NCBI GenBank assembly: GCA_964521075.1
Contig: CAZFPI010000008.1
Coordinates: 1 to 41,629, forward strand
DNA from: Sterolibacterium sp964521075
GTDB lineage: Bacteria > Pseudomonadota > Gammaproteobacteria > Burkholderiales > Rhodocyclaceae
Length of the DNA stretch: 41,629 bases
Direction of reading: 5' to 3'
Each line of letters opens with the position of its first letter. Position 1 is the first letter of the stretch. Shown in pieces: positions 7,234 through 16,203 of this stretch. The notes beneath the pieces are model-generated. The model made no database searches and was not told the origin of the DNA. It saw nothing but the letters and a program-made list of their open reading frames with translations. Made by a program: the position numbers and the translations under genes.

Positions 7234-9755
7234 TCAGCGCGCCTGCGTTCGCAACAGCGCGCGCGCCAGCGTCAGCAAGACGACGACGGCCACGGCCAGT
7301 GCGACGAGATTGAACATCAGTTCGGCAAAACCGAGTGCCTTGGTCATACTGCCCATGGCGATGTTCTGAAAGTAGCTGCTCGGAAACAGCAGGCCGATCT
7401 TTCGCGCATCCCCGGAAATCGAAGAGACGGGGGTGAACATGCCCGAATACTGGATGGCCGGTGTCGTCGTCAGAATGGCCGTGGCAAACAGGGCGGCGAC
7501 CTGGGTGCGAACGAAGGAGGAGACGACAAGGCCGATGGCCGTGGTGGCAAAAACATACAGTAGCGCGCCGAGCAGCAGTGCGATGAGGCTACCTTTGACC
7601 GGGACGCCGAATACCCACAGGGAGAGCCCGAGCAGCGACAGGAAATTCACCCCGGCGATGGCGACATAGGGAAGCTGCTTGCCCAGCAGGAATTCGATGC
7701 CGGTGACGGGCGTGACATAAAGATTGGTGATCGAGCCCAGCTCGCGTTCGCGAACGACCCCCACGGCAGTCATCATCGAAGGAATGAACACCAGCAGCAG
7801 CATGAGTACGCTCGGGACGATGGCGAACACGCTACGCAAATCGGGGTTGTAGCGGAAACGGATGGCAATGCTGGCGGGCAGATCAGGGGGCTTGAGCGCG
7901 GGATGATCGCGAAAATAAGCATCGAGAAATGTCTGGTGCACTCCTTCGAGATAGCCCAGTGCCGTCTCGGCACGCGAGGGCATGGCACCGTCGAGCCAGA
8001 CGCCGATTTCCGGCTCACGGCGGGCGGCAAGATCCGCCCCGAAGCGAGGCGGAATCTCGATGGCGACTTTCAGTTTGCCGCCACGCAGCCGGTATTCAAG
8101 TTCTTCGTGGTCGGCAAGCGGGGGCTGCTGCTGGAAATAGCGCGAGCCGGAGAGTTGTTCCAGATAGGCACGGCTGGCCGGTGTCTGGTCGCGATCGAGT
8201 ACGGCGTAAGGCAGTTTTTCCACATCGAAGGAAATGCCATAACCGAATACCACCATCAGCAACAGGGGGCCTAGCAAGGCGAAGGCCAGGCGGATCGGAT
8301 CACGCAGAATCTCTCTGGTTTCCCGGCTGGCATAGGCGCGCAGGCGGCGCAGGCTGAAACGCGGCGGGCGGGAGGCGGGCTCCTTGTTCCCGGATGATGT
8401 CAGGGGCGAGGCAAAGGGCATATCCTGCCGGGGCAGCGGGTCGGTGGCCTGCGGGTCGGTGGCATTTTCCAGACAGTCGATGAACGCCGCCTCCAGGGTT
8501 TGCGCCTGATGGCTCTGGCGGATTTCTTCGGGTGTGCCCTGCGCCAGCACACGCCCGGCATGCATGAGCGAAATCCGGTCGCAGCGTTGCGCTTCGTTCA
8601 TGAAGTGGGTGGAGATGAAAATGGTCACTCCGTCATTGCGTGACAGGTCGATCAGTAATCGCCAGAAGCCGTCACGCGCGACGGGATCAACACCGGAAGT
8701 CGGCTCGTCGAGGATCAGCAATTCCGGTTCATGAATGACGGCGACAGCCAGGGAAAGACGCTGGCGGATGCCAAGCGGCAAGGCGTCGGGGCGTTCGTCG
8801 ACGTAAGGCCGCAACGCGAAACGCGTCAGCATTTCGTCGATACGCTGGGCTATCCGCCCTGAGGGAAGATGGAAAAGGCGGGCATGCAAATCGAGGTTTT
8901 GACGCACCGTCAGCTCGCTGTAGAGCGAAAAACTTTGCGACATGTAGCCGACACGCTGGCGCGTGGCCATGTCGCTCGCATCGACGGGATGCCCAAACAG
9001 GGCGGCCTCCCCTGCCTCGGCGGGCAAAAGGCCGGTGAGCATTTTCATGGTCGTGGTTTTGCCACAGCCGTTTGAGCCCAGAAAGCCGAAAATCTCGCCC
9101 GCATGAATGCGGAAGCTGACGTGATCGACGGCGGTGAAATCACCAAAACGTTTCGTCAGACCACGCGCCTCGATGGCGATTTCATTCTTTCCGAAATCCA
9201 GTGGCGGCACTTGCAGCGCGACGTGGCCATCGCGCTGCGCTTCGGGCAACAGGGCGACAAAGGCTTCTTCCAGCGTGGCCGCCGTCTGGCCGCTGCGCGC
9301 CTTGATCTGGCTGGCCGTACCGGTAGCCAGTATTTGTCCGGCGTTCATTGCCACCAGCCAGTCGAAATTTTCGGTTTCCTCCATGTAGGCAGTGGCCACC
9401 AGCACACTCATGCCCGGCCGGGCGGCGCGCAGCCGGTCGATCAGTGCCCAGAACTGGCGGCGCGAGAGCGGGTCGACGCCGGTAGTCGGCTCGTCGAGAA
9501 TCAGAAGGTCGGGGTCATGCAGCAGCGCGCAGCACAGCGAGAGCTTCTGCTTCATGCCGCCGGAGAGCTTGCCCGCCGGACGCCCGGCGAATCCGGCCAG
9601 GCCGGTAGCGGCCAGGAGGANNNNNNNNNNNNNNNNNNNNNNNNNNNNNNNNNNNNNNNNNNNNNNNNNNNNNNNNNNNNNNNNNNNNNNNNNNNNNNNN
9701 NNNNNNNNNNNNNNNNNNNNCGGGTGAGGCGAACGACAGGCGGGGGCGGTGTCAT
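7234..9755 (-). CDS. rbbA: RbbA-type ABC protein: two ATPase domains fused to a permease (interrupted by gap)
   Basis: The protein starts at 9755 (MTPPPPVVRLTR) right behind the HlyD stop, enters the N gap at 9720 and resumes at 9620 in the first ATPase domain, with the ABC signature LSGGMKQKL and Walker B LLILDEPTTGVDP. A second ATPase follows with an intact Walker A (SNGCGKTTTMKM), a degenerate signature (LPLGIRQRL) and Walker B. An ABC-2 permease domain makes up the C-terminal ~370 residues. Walker A of the first domain is not visible because it falls in the gap. The span is 2522 bp, not a multiple of three, so the 100 Ns cannot be the true gap length. In E. coli the homologue is called a ribosome-associated ATPase; here the operon context suggests export. 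Confidence 0.85.
9621..9720. other. Assembly gap (100 N)
   Basis: One hundred undetermined bases, a standard scaffold placeholder. The reading frame on its two sides (9721-9755 and 7234-9620) only joins if the true gap is 2 modulo 3, which 100 is not. ABC ATPases usually have about 135 residues before the LSGG signature and only about 29 are visible, so roughly 300 bases, including Walker A, are probably missing. Confidence 0.95.
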
Positions 9756-9756
9756 G

Positions 9757-10863
9757 TCACGGTGCGGCAGGTACAGGTGCAGGGGCAGCCAGCGGCGGCA
9801 GTTTGACCGCCAGCCAGGCCGGCCAGGGCCGGGCAGGATCGGTGCGGACGGTAGCTACCCCGGGCAGCCCGCTCTTGACGCGTGCTTCGTAACGTTTGAG
9901 CTGTTCGGGGTCGAGTTGCAGCTTGACCTGGAAAACCAGCTTCTGGCGTTCGCTGGCCGTCTCCACGCTCTTCGGTGTGAATTGCGCCTGCGCCGCGACA
10001 TAGGCGATACGCGCCGGGATGACGTATTGCGGCGCGGCATCGAGCACGAGGCGGGCTTCGTCTCCGATGGCGATGCGCCCCGCCTCGGCAGAGGGCAGAT
10101 AAATCGTCATCGAAACGTCACCAAGATCGACCAGCGTCAGGACTTTTCCGCCGCTGCCGATGATTTCCCCGGGCTCGACCAGCCGATACTGGACGCGCCC
10201 GTTACGCGGAGCCTTGAGCGTGGCTTCGGCCAGCTCCGTTCGCAGACGTTCGACGCTCGCGCGTGCGGCCTCGATGCCGGAACGGGCTTCGATGACCAGG
10301 GATTGCGCGGCGAGAATGCCGGACTGGGCTTCGATGGCCTGGGAACGCGCGGCACTGAGCAGGGCCACCGCGCTTTGCCGCTGGGTCTGGTCCAGGTCGA
10401 GCTTTTGCGGCGCGTTAAAACCCTGGGAAACGAGTTGCCGGGAACGCTGGAGCTGCTTTTCGGCAAAAGTGACTTCGCCTTCACGCTGGGCGACGATGGC
10501 CTGGGCGGTTTGCTCGGCCTGGCGTCGCTGGGCAACAACCGCTTCAGCCGTGGCCCGCGCATTTTCGGCGCGCCGCATCTGTGCCTGTGCCTCCCGCAAG
10601 GCGGCTTCGAGGGTGGTGACTTCCATTTCTGCCAGCACCTGGCCTTCGACGACGGTATCTCCTTCGCGAACGTCGATACGAAGAACCCGTCCGGCCAGTT
10701 TGCTGGCTACGTCGATCTGCGTGGCTTCAAGGCGGCCATTGCCCCGGGCAAACCCGGGCTGGATGCTGTCAGCCCGGTCGCACTGCCAGTAAAGCGCGGA
10801 GACAGTCAGGGCAACGGCGAGGACGATGCTGGCAAAGACCAGGGGAGAAGGATGAAATTTCAT
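9757..10863 (-). CDS. HlyD-family membrane fusion protein (YhiI-like)
   Basis: A 368-residue periplasmic adaptor. An N-terminal membrane anchor (residues 8-26, VFASIVLAVALTVSALYW) is followed by a lipoyl half-motif (GRVLRIDVREGDTVVEGQVLAEME), a long alpha-helical hairpin rich in Ala, Gln, Arg and Glu with clear coiled-coil character (about residues 90-220), then the second lipoyl half and a beta-barrel domain. It links an inner-membrane ABC pump to an outer-membrane channel. No channel gene is adjacent, so it may share one, such as the NodT-type protein at 18989-20431. Its stop lies one base before the ATG region of the RbbA-type gene, so they are co-transcribed. Confidence 0.9.
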   Translation of the reverse strand: MKFHPSPLVFASIVLAVALTVSALYWQCDRADSIQPGFARGNGRLEATQIDVASKLAGRVLRIDVREGDTVVEGQVLAEMEVTTLEAALREAQAQMRRAENARATAEAVVAQRRQAEQTAQAIVAQREGEVTFAEKQLQRSRQLVSQGFNAPQKLDLDQTQRQSAVALLSAARSQAIEAQSGILAAQSLVIEARSGIEAARASVERLRTELAEATLKAPRNGRVQYRLVEPGEIIGSGGKVLTLVDLGDVSMTIYLPSAEAGRIAIGDEARLVLDAAPQYVIPARIAYVAAQAQFTPKSVETASERQKLVFQVKLQLDPEQLKRYEARVKSGLPGVATVRTDPARPWPAWLAVKLPPLAAPAPVPAAP

Positions 10864-10884
10864 GGGCGATGAGTAATGGACGGG

Positions 10885-11216
10885 TTATTTGACCAGCGCG
10901 AAAGGGAAGTCGCGGATCGAGTCCGGGCGGATCATGTTGGCATGCTGGTCGCCGTTGGTCAGCTGCTTGACGCGGTCGGCACAATGACACTGCCCGTCAG
11001 CACCTTCTGAAGCAAAACGGTACGCGCGGCGGGCGTCATGACGGAGGGAAGCCGGGCATGAATCACCGCGCCACCCGCCGGTATGGATGGAGAAGCCGAA
11101 GCAAGCGAAGTGGATGCAGCCACTGGCCGCTCGGGAAGGAGCTGACAACCCGTAACCAGAAACAGCAACGTGAGAAAAGCCCTATTCGGCCAGGCAACCC
11201 GGGAAATCTTGTTCAT
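10885..11216 (-). pseudogene. Small lipoprotein reading frame with an apparent frameshift
   Basis: The ATG at 11216 opens a clear lipoprotein signal: MNKISR, a hydrophobic stretch and the lipobox LVTGC, then a Pro/Ala/Ser-rich linker and MTPAARTVLLQKVLTGSVIV. This frame soon ends in a serine run (stop at 10959). In another frame the same strand continues ADRVKQLTNGDQHANMIRP...FPFALVK to a TAA at 10885. The two halves read like one protein of about 110 residues broken near 10980-11000, 21 bp before the HlyD gene. Either a true mutation or a sequencing error could explain it. I do not recognise the family. A lipoprotein heading an ABC export operon would be reasonable. Confidence 0.5.
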
Positions 11217-11296
11217 GGTGCACACGCATCGAACCGGCCACGCCGGAAAGACATCATTATCGCGAGAAACAGGCAGGCTATCGTCCGAAAGTCGGC

Positions 11297-11845
11297 TCAA
11301 CCCGGGGGCTCCAGCACCACCACGGGAAATTCCCGATGGCTGCGGTCGTGAATTTCCTGCCAGTAAGGAAACGCTGCTGTCATTCTCGGCCAGAGCAGTG
11401 CATGCTCTTCCAGATTGGCCACCCGTGCCTGCAAGGTTTGCCCAACCCCCCGGCGACTAACCCTGACTTGCGGATTGGCCCGGATGTTTTTCACCCAGAC
11501 AGGGTCTTCAGGGCTGCCGCCGTTCGAGGCGACCAGCAGTATTTTCGCTCCCTCCTCAACGTAAAACAGCGGCTGAGTTCGGGGCTTGCCTGTCTTGCAG
11601 CCGATGGTCGTCATGAGCAGCACCGGGCGTCCCAGAAAACTGTTGCCAAGCCGCCCGCCACTCAGCCTGAGTAGCCAGACATTCGCACGGGTGATGAATT
11701 TCTTGGCAAAGACAAAACGCTTTTCCTGGTCTGGCGTGTGTTTGCGCGTCACGCCACGATGCACTTCCAGATCGATGGTTTCACCCACGACTAACAGCCC
11801 CAGAACATTCGCTGTCGCCTTTTTGATGAAGTCTTTGACAGACAT
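11297..11845 (-). CDS. DDN/DUF385-family nitroreductase-like protein
   Basis: A 182-residue protein of the deazaflavin-dependent nitroreductase (DDN) split-barrel family. Typical segments are RPVLLMTTIGCKTGKPR, the YVEEGAKILLVASNGG strand pair and DPVWVKNIRANPQVRV. I use the ATG at 11845 because GGAGGA precedes it at good spacing; the in-frame ATG at 11866 lacks this. The best-known members use cofactor F420, which most betaproteobacteria are not known to make, so the cofactor here is open. It is divergent from the acyl-CoA dehydrogenase genes, with about 210 bp between, and may share their regulation. Its reaction is unknown. Confidence 0.8.
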   Translation of the reverse strand: MSVKDFIKKATANVLGLLVVGETIDLEVHRGVTRKHTPDQEKRFVFAKKFITRANVWLLRLSGGRLGNSFLGRPVLLMTTIGCKTGKPRTQPLFYVEEGAKILLVASNGGSPEDPVWVKNIRANPQVRVSRRGVGQTLQARVANLEEHALLWPRMTAAFPYWQEIHDRSHREFPVVVLEPPG

Positions 11846-11887
11846 GTCTTCCTCCATGCGACACAAGGCCAGATCAAAGTCAGGGAG

Positions 11888-11906
11888 ACGCTGAATAAAT
11901 CAGTGT
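11888..11906. promoter_or_regulatory. Imperfect palindrome in the divergent promoter region
   Basis: The sequence ACGCTGA-ATAAA-TCAGTGT has 7 bp arms with six of seven bases paired. It lies between the leftward nitroreductase-like gene and the rightward acyl-CoA dehydrogenase genes. Its size and position suit a TetR-type operator for a catabolic gene set, but no regulator gene is adjacent and a chance palindrome is possible. Confidence 0.3.
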
Positions 11907-12055
11907 TTCCTCAGTTCACTGGCAATTTCCTAATGGATTGGCGGTTTTAGCAGCTTCACAACACGCCCGCTAGTCTTTTCGGACGATGCAGCCACCTCCC
12001 CGGCGGCGACAATAACCGACTGTTTTTTCAGAGCCCCAGAGAGGCAGATCAGGCC

Positions 12056-13267
12056 ATGAGCGACAAGGAACAACTCGAAAAATTCCGCCAGGAAGTCCGT
12101 GCCTGGCTGGAGAAAAATTGCCCGGCGGAAATGCGTACACCGACGCCGGAAGGCGGCATCGTCTGGGTGGGCAGCAAGATCCAGTTCGACTCCGAACCCC
12201 AGCGTCTGTGGTACGAACGCATGCGTGACAAACGCTGGTTCGCGCCCACCTGGCCGGTGGAATACGGCGGCGGCGGTCTTTCCCGGGCTGAAGCGCAGAT
12301 CCTGGAGCGTGAGCTTTCGCGCATGAAATGCCGCCTGCCGATGGTCAATCTGGGCATCTGGATGATCGGCCCCATCATTCTCGAATTCGGCACGGAAGAA
12401 CAAAAACGCCAGCACATCCCGAAGATGTGTTCCGGTGAGGCGAGCTGGTGCCAGGGCTTCTCGGAACCCAATGCGGGCTCTGACCTCGCCAGCCTCAAGA
12501 TGCGTGCAGACCGCGAAGGGGATGAATTCGTCATCAACGGCTCGAAAATCTGGACCTCCTACGCGCAAAAATCCGACTGGATGTACTGCCTCATCCGCAC
12601 GGACAACGACCCGGCCAAGGACAAGCAGCAGGGCATCACCCTCGTTTTGCTGGACATGAACACCCCGGGCATCAGCATCAAGCCCATCGAGCTCTTGTCG
12701 GGCAAGTCCAATTTCTGCCAGGTCTTCTTCGATAACGTCCGTGTGCCGGTGAAAAACGTCATCGGTGAAATCAACGGCGGCTGGGCGATCACCAAGAAGT
12801 TGCTGCAATACGAGCGCAGCGCGATGGCCAAGCTGAACGAATCCAGCGTGAAGGGGCGCGACCTCACCTCGCTGGCTCACGAGTATCTGCCGCAGATCAC
12901 CGACCCGGTGCAGAAGGCTGCCCTGCGCGACCGCATCGCCAGTGTGCTCATCGACGAAAAAGCCTTCCTCTTCACCATGCAGCGCGTGGGCGAAGAAGCC
13001 CGGGCAGGTGGCGATGTCGGCGCGCTGACTTCCATCTTCAAATACGCATCCGCCGAGGAAGGTCGCCACAAATACGAAGCCCTCATGGGCCTCATGGGCC
13101 ATCGCTCGCTCGGCTGGGATACCGGCGAGCCGGGCCAGGAATTCAACGATGACGAACTGATGGTTGCCAAACAATGGCTGCTGTCCTGGACCTTCTGCAT
13201 CGCGGGCGGCACGTCCGAAATCCAGCTCAACGTCATTGCCAAGCGCATCCTGGGCCTTCCCTCCTGA
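12056..13267 (+). CDS. Acyl-CoA dehydrogenase, first subunit type
   Basis: A 403-residue acyl-CoA dehydrogenase. Visible are the N-terminal helical domain, the FAD/substrate motif CQGFSEPNAGSDLASL (about residues 137-152), a middle beta domain with VINGSKIWTSYAQ, and the C-terminal helical domain ending in AGGTSEIQLNVIAKRILGLPS. The Glu that serves as base in medium-chain dehydrogenase (the E of EGTAQIQ) is Gly in this alignment, so the base must sit elsewhere or the partner must matter. It is followed after 27 bp by a shorter, divergent dehydrogenase. Such unlike pairs form alpha2-beta2 enzymes in actinobacterial steroid side-chain breakdown. Substrate assignment here is inference. Confidence 0.88.
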   Translation: MSDKEQLEKFRQEVRAWLEKNCPAEMRTPTPEGGIVWVGSKIQFDSEPQRLWYERMRDKRWFAPTWPVEYGGGGLSRAEAQILERELSRMKCRLPMVNLGIWMIGPIILEFGTEEQKRQHIPKMCSGEASWCQGFSEPNAGSDLASLKMRADREGDEFVINGSKIWTSYAQKSDWMYCLIRTDNDPAKDKQQGITLVLLDMNTPGISIKPIELLSGKSNFCQVFFDNVRVPVKNVIGEINGGWAITKKLLQYERSAMAKLNESSVKGRDLTSLAHEYLPQITDPVQKAALRDRIASVLIDEKAFLFTMQRVGEEARAGGDVGALTSIFKYASAEEGRHKYEALMGLMGHRSLGWDTGEPGQEFNDDELMVAKQWLLSWTFCIAGGTSEIQLNVIAKRILGLPS

Positions 13268-13294
13268 GCCACACACGCTGCGAAAGAAACGAAT

Positions 13295-14416
13295 ATGGGA
13301 CTCCTTTTTAACGAAGAACAACGCCTGCTGCAGGAAACCGCACAGGATTACTTCCAGAACAACTTCAGCACCAAGGCCTTGCGCCAGATGCGCGAGAACA
13401 AGGACACGCTGTGCTATGTGCCCGAGCTCTGGCAGCAGATGGTCGAAATGGGCTGGACGGGCATTCTCGCCAGCGAGGAACAAGGCGGCCTGGGCTTTGG
13501 CTTCCAGGGTGTCGGTGCAGTACTCGAACCTGCCGGCAAGACGCTCGCGGGCTCGCCCTTCCTCGCCACCGTCGTGCTGGGCGGCGTCGCCCTGCAACTG
13601 GGCGGCTCGCAAGCCCAGCGCGACCACTGGCTGCCCAAGCTCATCGCCGGTGAGGCGCGCTTCGCCCTGGCCGTCGACGAAGGCCCGCGCCACGACCCGA
13701 AAGCCTGTGCCACCACGGCGACAAAAGAAGGCAATGGCTACGTCCTCAACGGCACAAAGCAATTCGTCATGGATGGCGACTGCGCCGATCAGCTCATCGT
13801 TTCTGCCCGAACGGAAAAAGGCCAGACGCTGTTCCTCGTTGATGCGAAGGCCGCGGGCATCACCCGTCATCGCCTTGCCATGATCGACACGCGCAACGCC
13901 GCCCGTATCGTGTTCAGCAATGTACAGGTGAGTGCTGATGCCGTCCTGGGCTCGGTGGATGAAGGCCTGGATCTGCTCGACCAGATCCTCGACCGGGGCC
14001 GCGTGGCCCTGTGTGCGGAAATGCTGGGGATTGCCCAATGGCTCTTCGATACGACCATCGACTACCTCAAGCAGCGCGTCCAGTTCGATGTGCTCATCGG
14101 CTCCTTCCAGGCACTGCAACACCGTGCGGCCAAGATGTTCGTCCAGATGCAGCTCGCCCGCAGCACCGTGCTCGCTGCCTTGTCCATCGTCGATGAGAAC
14201 CCGGCCTTCCTCCCCTTCTACGCCAGTGCCGCCAAGGCCAAGATGGGCGAAGTGCTGGAACTCGTCAGCAGCGAGGCCGTCCAGATGCACGGCGGCATCG
14301 GGGTGACCGACGAGCTCGATGTCGGCCTCTATCTCAAGCGGGGCCGGGTCTGCGTGGCGGCCCTGGGCGACATCACCTACCATCGCGACCGCGTGGCGGG
14401 CATCGTCGGTCTGTAA
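13295..14416 (+). CDS. Acyl-CoA dehydrogenase, second subunit type
   Basis: A 373-residue acyl-CoA dehydrogenase family protein that is clearly divergent from the gene before it. It keeps the N-terminal helical domain (FNEEQRLLQETAQDYFQ), the GWTGILASEEQGGLGFGF segment and the C-terminal QFDVLIGSFQALQHRAAKM and QMHGGIGVTDELDVGLYLKR motifs. The consensus FAD motif (xxTEPxAGSD) in the middle is replaced by ALAVDEGPRHDP. This suggests a subunit that relies on its partner for part of the FAD site, as in heteromeric dehydrogenases. It sits between the first dehydrogenase gene and the acyl-CoA ligase gene with short spacers, so one operon is likely. Confidence 0.87.
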   Translation: MGLLFNEEQRLLQETAQDYFQNNFSTKALRQMRENKDTLCYVPELWQQMVEMGWTGILASEEQGGLGFGFQGVGAVLEPAGKTLAGSPFLATVVLGGVALQLGGSQAQRDHWLPKLIAGEARFALAVDEGPRHDPKACATTATKEGNGYVLNGTKQFVMDGDCADQLIVSARTEKGQTLFLVDAKAAGITRHRLAMIDTRNAARIVFSNVQVSADAVLGSVDEGLDLLDQILDRGRVALCAEMLGIAQWLFDTTIDYLKQRVQFDVLIGSFQALQHRAAKMFVQMQLARSTVLAALSIVDENPAFLPFYASAAKAKMGEVLELVSSEAVQMHGGIGVTDELDVGLYLKRGRVCVAALGDITYHRDRVAGIVGL

Positions 14417-14436
14417 ATCAGCAGGGGGCGGGCGCG

Positions 14437-16197
14437 ATGAGTGAATCCTTCGAGACAGCCCATCCGCTCCGGACGCAGTTACAGGCGGTGCACCAGCAGC
14501 TCACCGCCCCCGGCTCGCCGTTTGAACTGGAGGATATCGACCTCGACGGACGCCGGTATCGCCTCTACAAGAACGCGCCCCTCACACTGGCCGCACTCAT
14601 CGAACAGGGGCGCGGTTTTGGTGACAAGGAATTCATCGTCTGGCAGGACGTGCGCTGGACATACACCGAATTCTTCCGACACGTCGACGCGCTGCTTCCC
14701 ACCCTTCGTCAGACCTACGGCATCACCCGGGGCGACCGCGTGGCCATTGCCATGCGGAACCGCCCGGAATGGATGGCTGCCTATGCGGCGACCATTCTTT
14801 GCGGCGCAATCGCCGTCCCGCTCAACAGCTGGGGGCAGCGTGAAGAGCTGGTCTATGGCCTGAGCGATTCAAGCCCGAAACTGCTCTTCTGCGACGCGAC
14901 GCGCCTGGCCCACGTCGTTGAAGACCTCGCCGCACTCAACCTGTCTGTCATCGTGGCCGACCCCATCGCCTCGCCTTCCGCGCAAACGGGCACCCCTGCC
15001 ACCGATGCCGCCCCCCGGGTTCGCAGCTATCCGGAGCTTCTCGAAGCGGCCTCCCGCCTGAAGGCCGAACCGCTCCCCCTCATTGCGCCGGACGACCCGG
15101 CCATGATCATGTACACCTCGGGCACCTCCAGCCACCCGAAGGGTGTGGTCTCGACCCATCGGGCGATGACGCAGGGCATCATCAACATGGAATACTTCGG
15201 CGCGCTCTTCGTCATGACTTCGCCCGAACGCTTCGGCGCGATGATGTCGGCGGGCTTCGAGATGACCACCCTCATGGCCGTGCCGCTATTCCACTCCAGC
15301 GGCCTGCATGCCCAGTTCCTTTCCGCCCTGCGTACGGGCCGCCGCCTCGTCGTCATGTACAAATGGGATGTAGGTGCGGTGCTCGACACCATCGCCCGGG
15401 AGCGCATCACCCAGCTTGCCACCGCCCCCGCGATGATGATGCAGCTTCTGGGGGATTCCCGCTTTGACGCAACGGATACCGCCAGCCTCGCCTGGCTAGG
15501 CTTTGGCGGCGCGGGCATCCCCGAACGGCTGGTCGAACTCGTTCAGGAAAAGAAACCGCAAGCCATCGCCGGCATCGGCTACGGGCTGACCGAAACCAAC
15601 GGCCCGTCGAACGCCGCCACGGGCGAAGCCTTTGCCTGGAAACCGCGCAGCAATGGCCCGACCTCGCCGCTGTTCGACGTCCGCATCACCGACGAAGCAG
15701 GGCACGTCCTGCCGCAAGGAGAAGCGGGGGAAATCTGGCTGCGCGGCGTCACGCTCATGCAAAGCTACTGGAACAAGGATGCCGCCACGCGTGAGGTTTT
15801 CGATGGCGACTGGTTCCGCACCGGCGACATCGGCTATTTCGATGACGATGATTTCCTCTATGTCGTCGACCGGATCAAGGACATCGTCAATCGTGGCGGC
15901 GAGAAAATCGCCAGCGCGGAAGTCGAATCCGTCCTGCTGCAGCACCCGGCCATCGCCGAAGCGGCCGCCTTCGGTGTGCCCGATGACAGCTACGGCGAAG
16001 CCCTCGCTGTCGCCGTACACCTGGCGGAAGGCGCGACAATCGATGCCGACGGCATCCGCTCACATATCGCCACCCATCTCGCCCCCTACAAAGTGCCCGC
16101 GCACGTCGACATTCACCGCCACCTTCTGCCGCGTAACGCGGTGGGCAAGGTATTGAAACGGCAGTTGCGCGAAATGTTTTCCGCCGCAACGCGCTGA
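14437..16197 (+). CDS. Acyl-CoA synthetase (AMP-forming)
   Basis: A 586-residue class I adenylate-forming ligase that activates a carboxylic acid to its CoA thioester through an acyl-AMP. Motifs include the P-loop MYTSGTSSHPKG, the GYGLTETN core, the WFRTGDIGYFD hinge region, DRIKDIVNRGGEKI, and the C-terminal catalytic lysine in NAVGKVLKRQL. It begins 20 bp after the second dehydrogenase with an AGGGGG ribosome binding site. Ligase plus paired dehydrogenases can carry out the first two steps of side-chain beta-oxidation. The acid is not identifiable; steroid, isoprenoid or branched acids are possible. Confidence 0.9.
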   Translation: MSESFETAHPLRTQLQAVHQQLTAPGSPFELEDIDLDGRRYRLYKNAPLTLAALIEQGRGFGDKEFIVWQDVRWTYTEFFRHVDALLPTLRQTYGITRGDRVAIAMRNRPEWMAAYAATILCGAIAVPLNSWGQREELVYGLSDSSPKLLFCDATRLAHVVEDLAALNLSVIVADPIASPSAQTGTPATDAAPRVRSYPELLEAASRLKAEPLPLIAPDDPAMIMYTSGTSSHPKGVVSTHRAMTQGIINMEYFGALFVMTSPERFGAMMSAGFEMTTLMAVPLFHSSGLHAQFLSALRTGRRLVVMYKWDVGAVLDTIARERITQLATAPAMMMQLLGDSRFDATDTASLAWLGFGGAGIPERLVELVQEKKPQAIAGIGYGLTETNGPSNAATGEAFAWKPRSNGPTSPLFDVRITDEAGHVLPQGEAGEIWLRGVTLMQSYWNKDAATREVFDGDWFRTGDIGYFDDDDFLYVVDRIKDIVNRGGEKIASAEVESVLLQHPAIAEAAAFGVPDDSYGEALAVAVHLAEGATIDADGIRSHIATHLAPYKVPAHVDIHRHLLPRNAVGKVLKRQLREMFSAATR

Positions 16198-16203
16198 TAA
16201 AAC

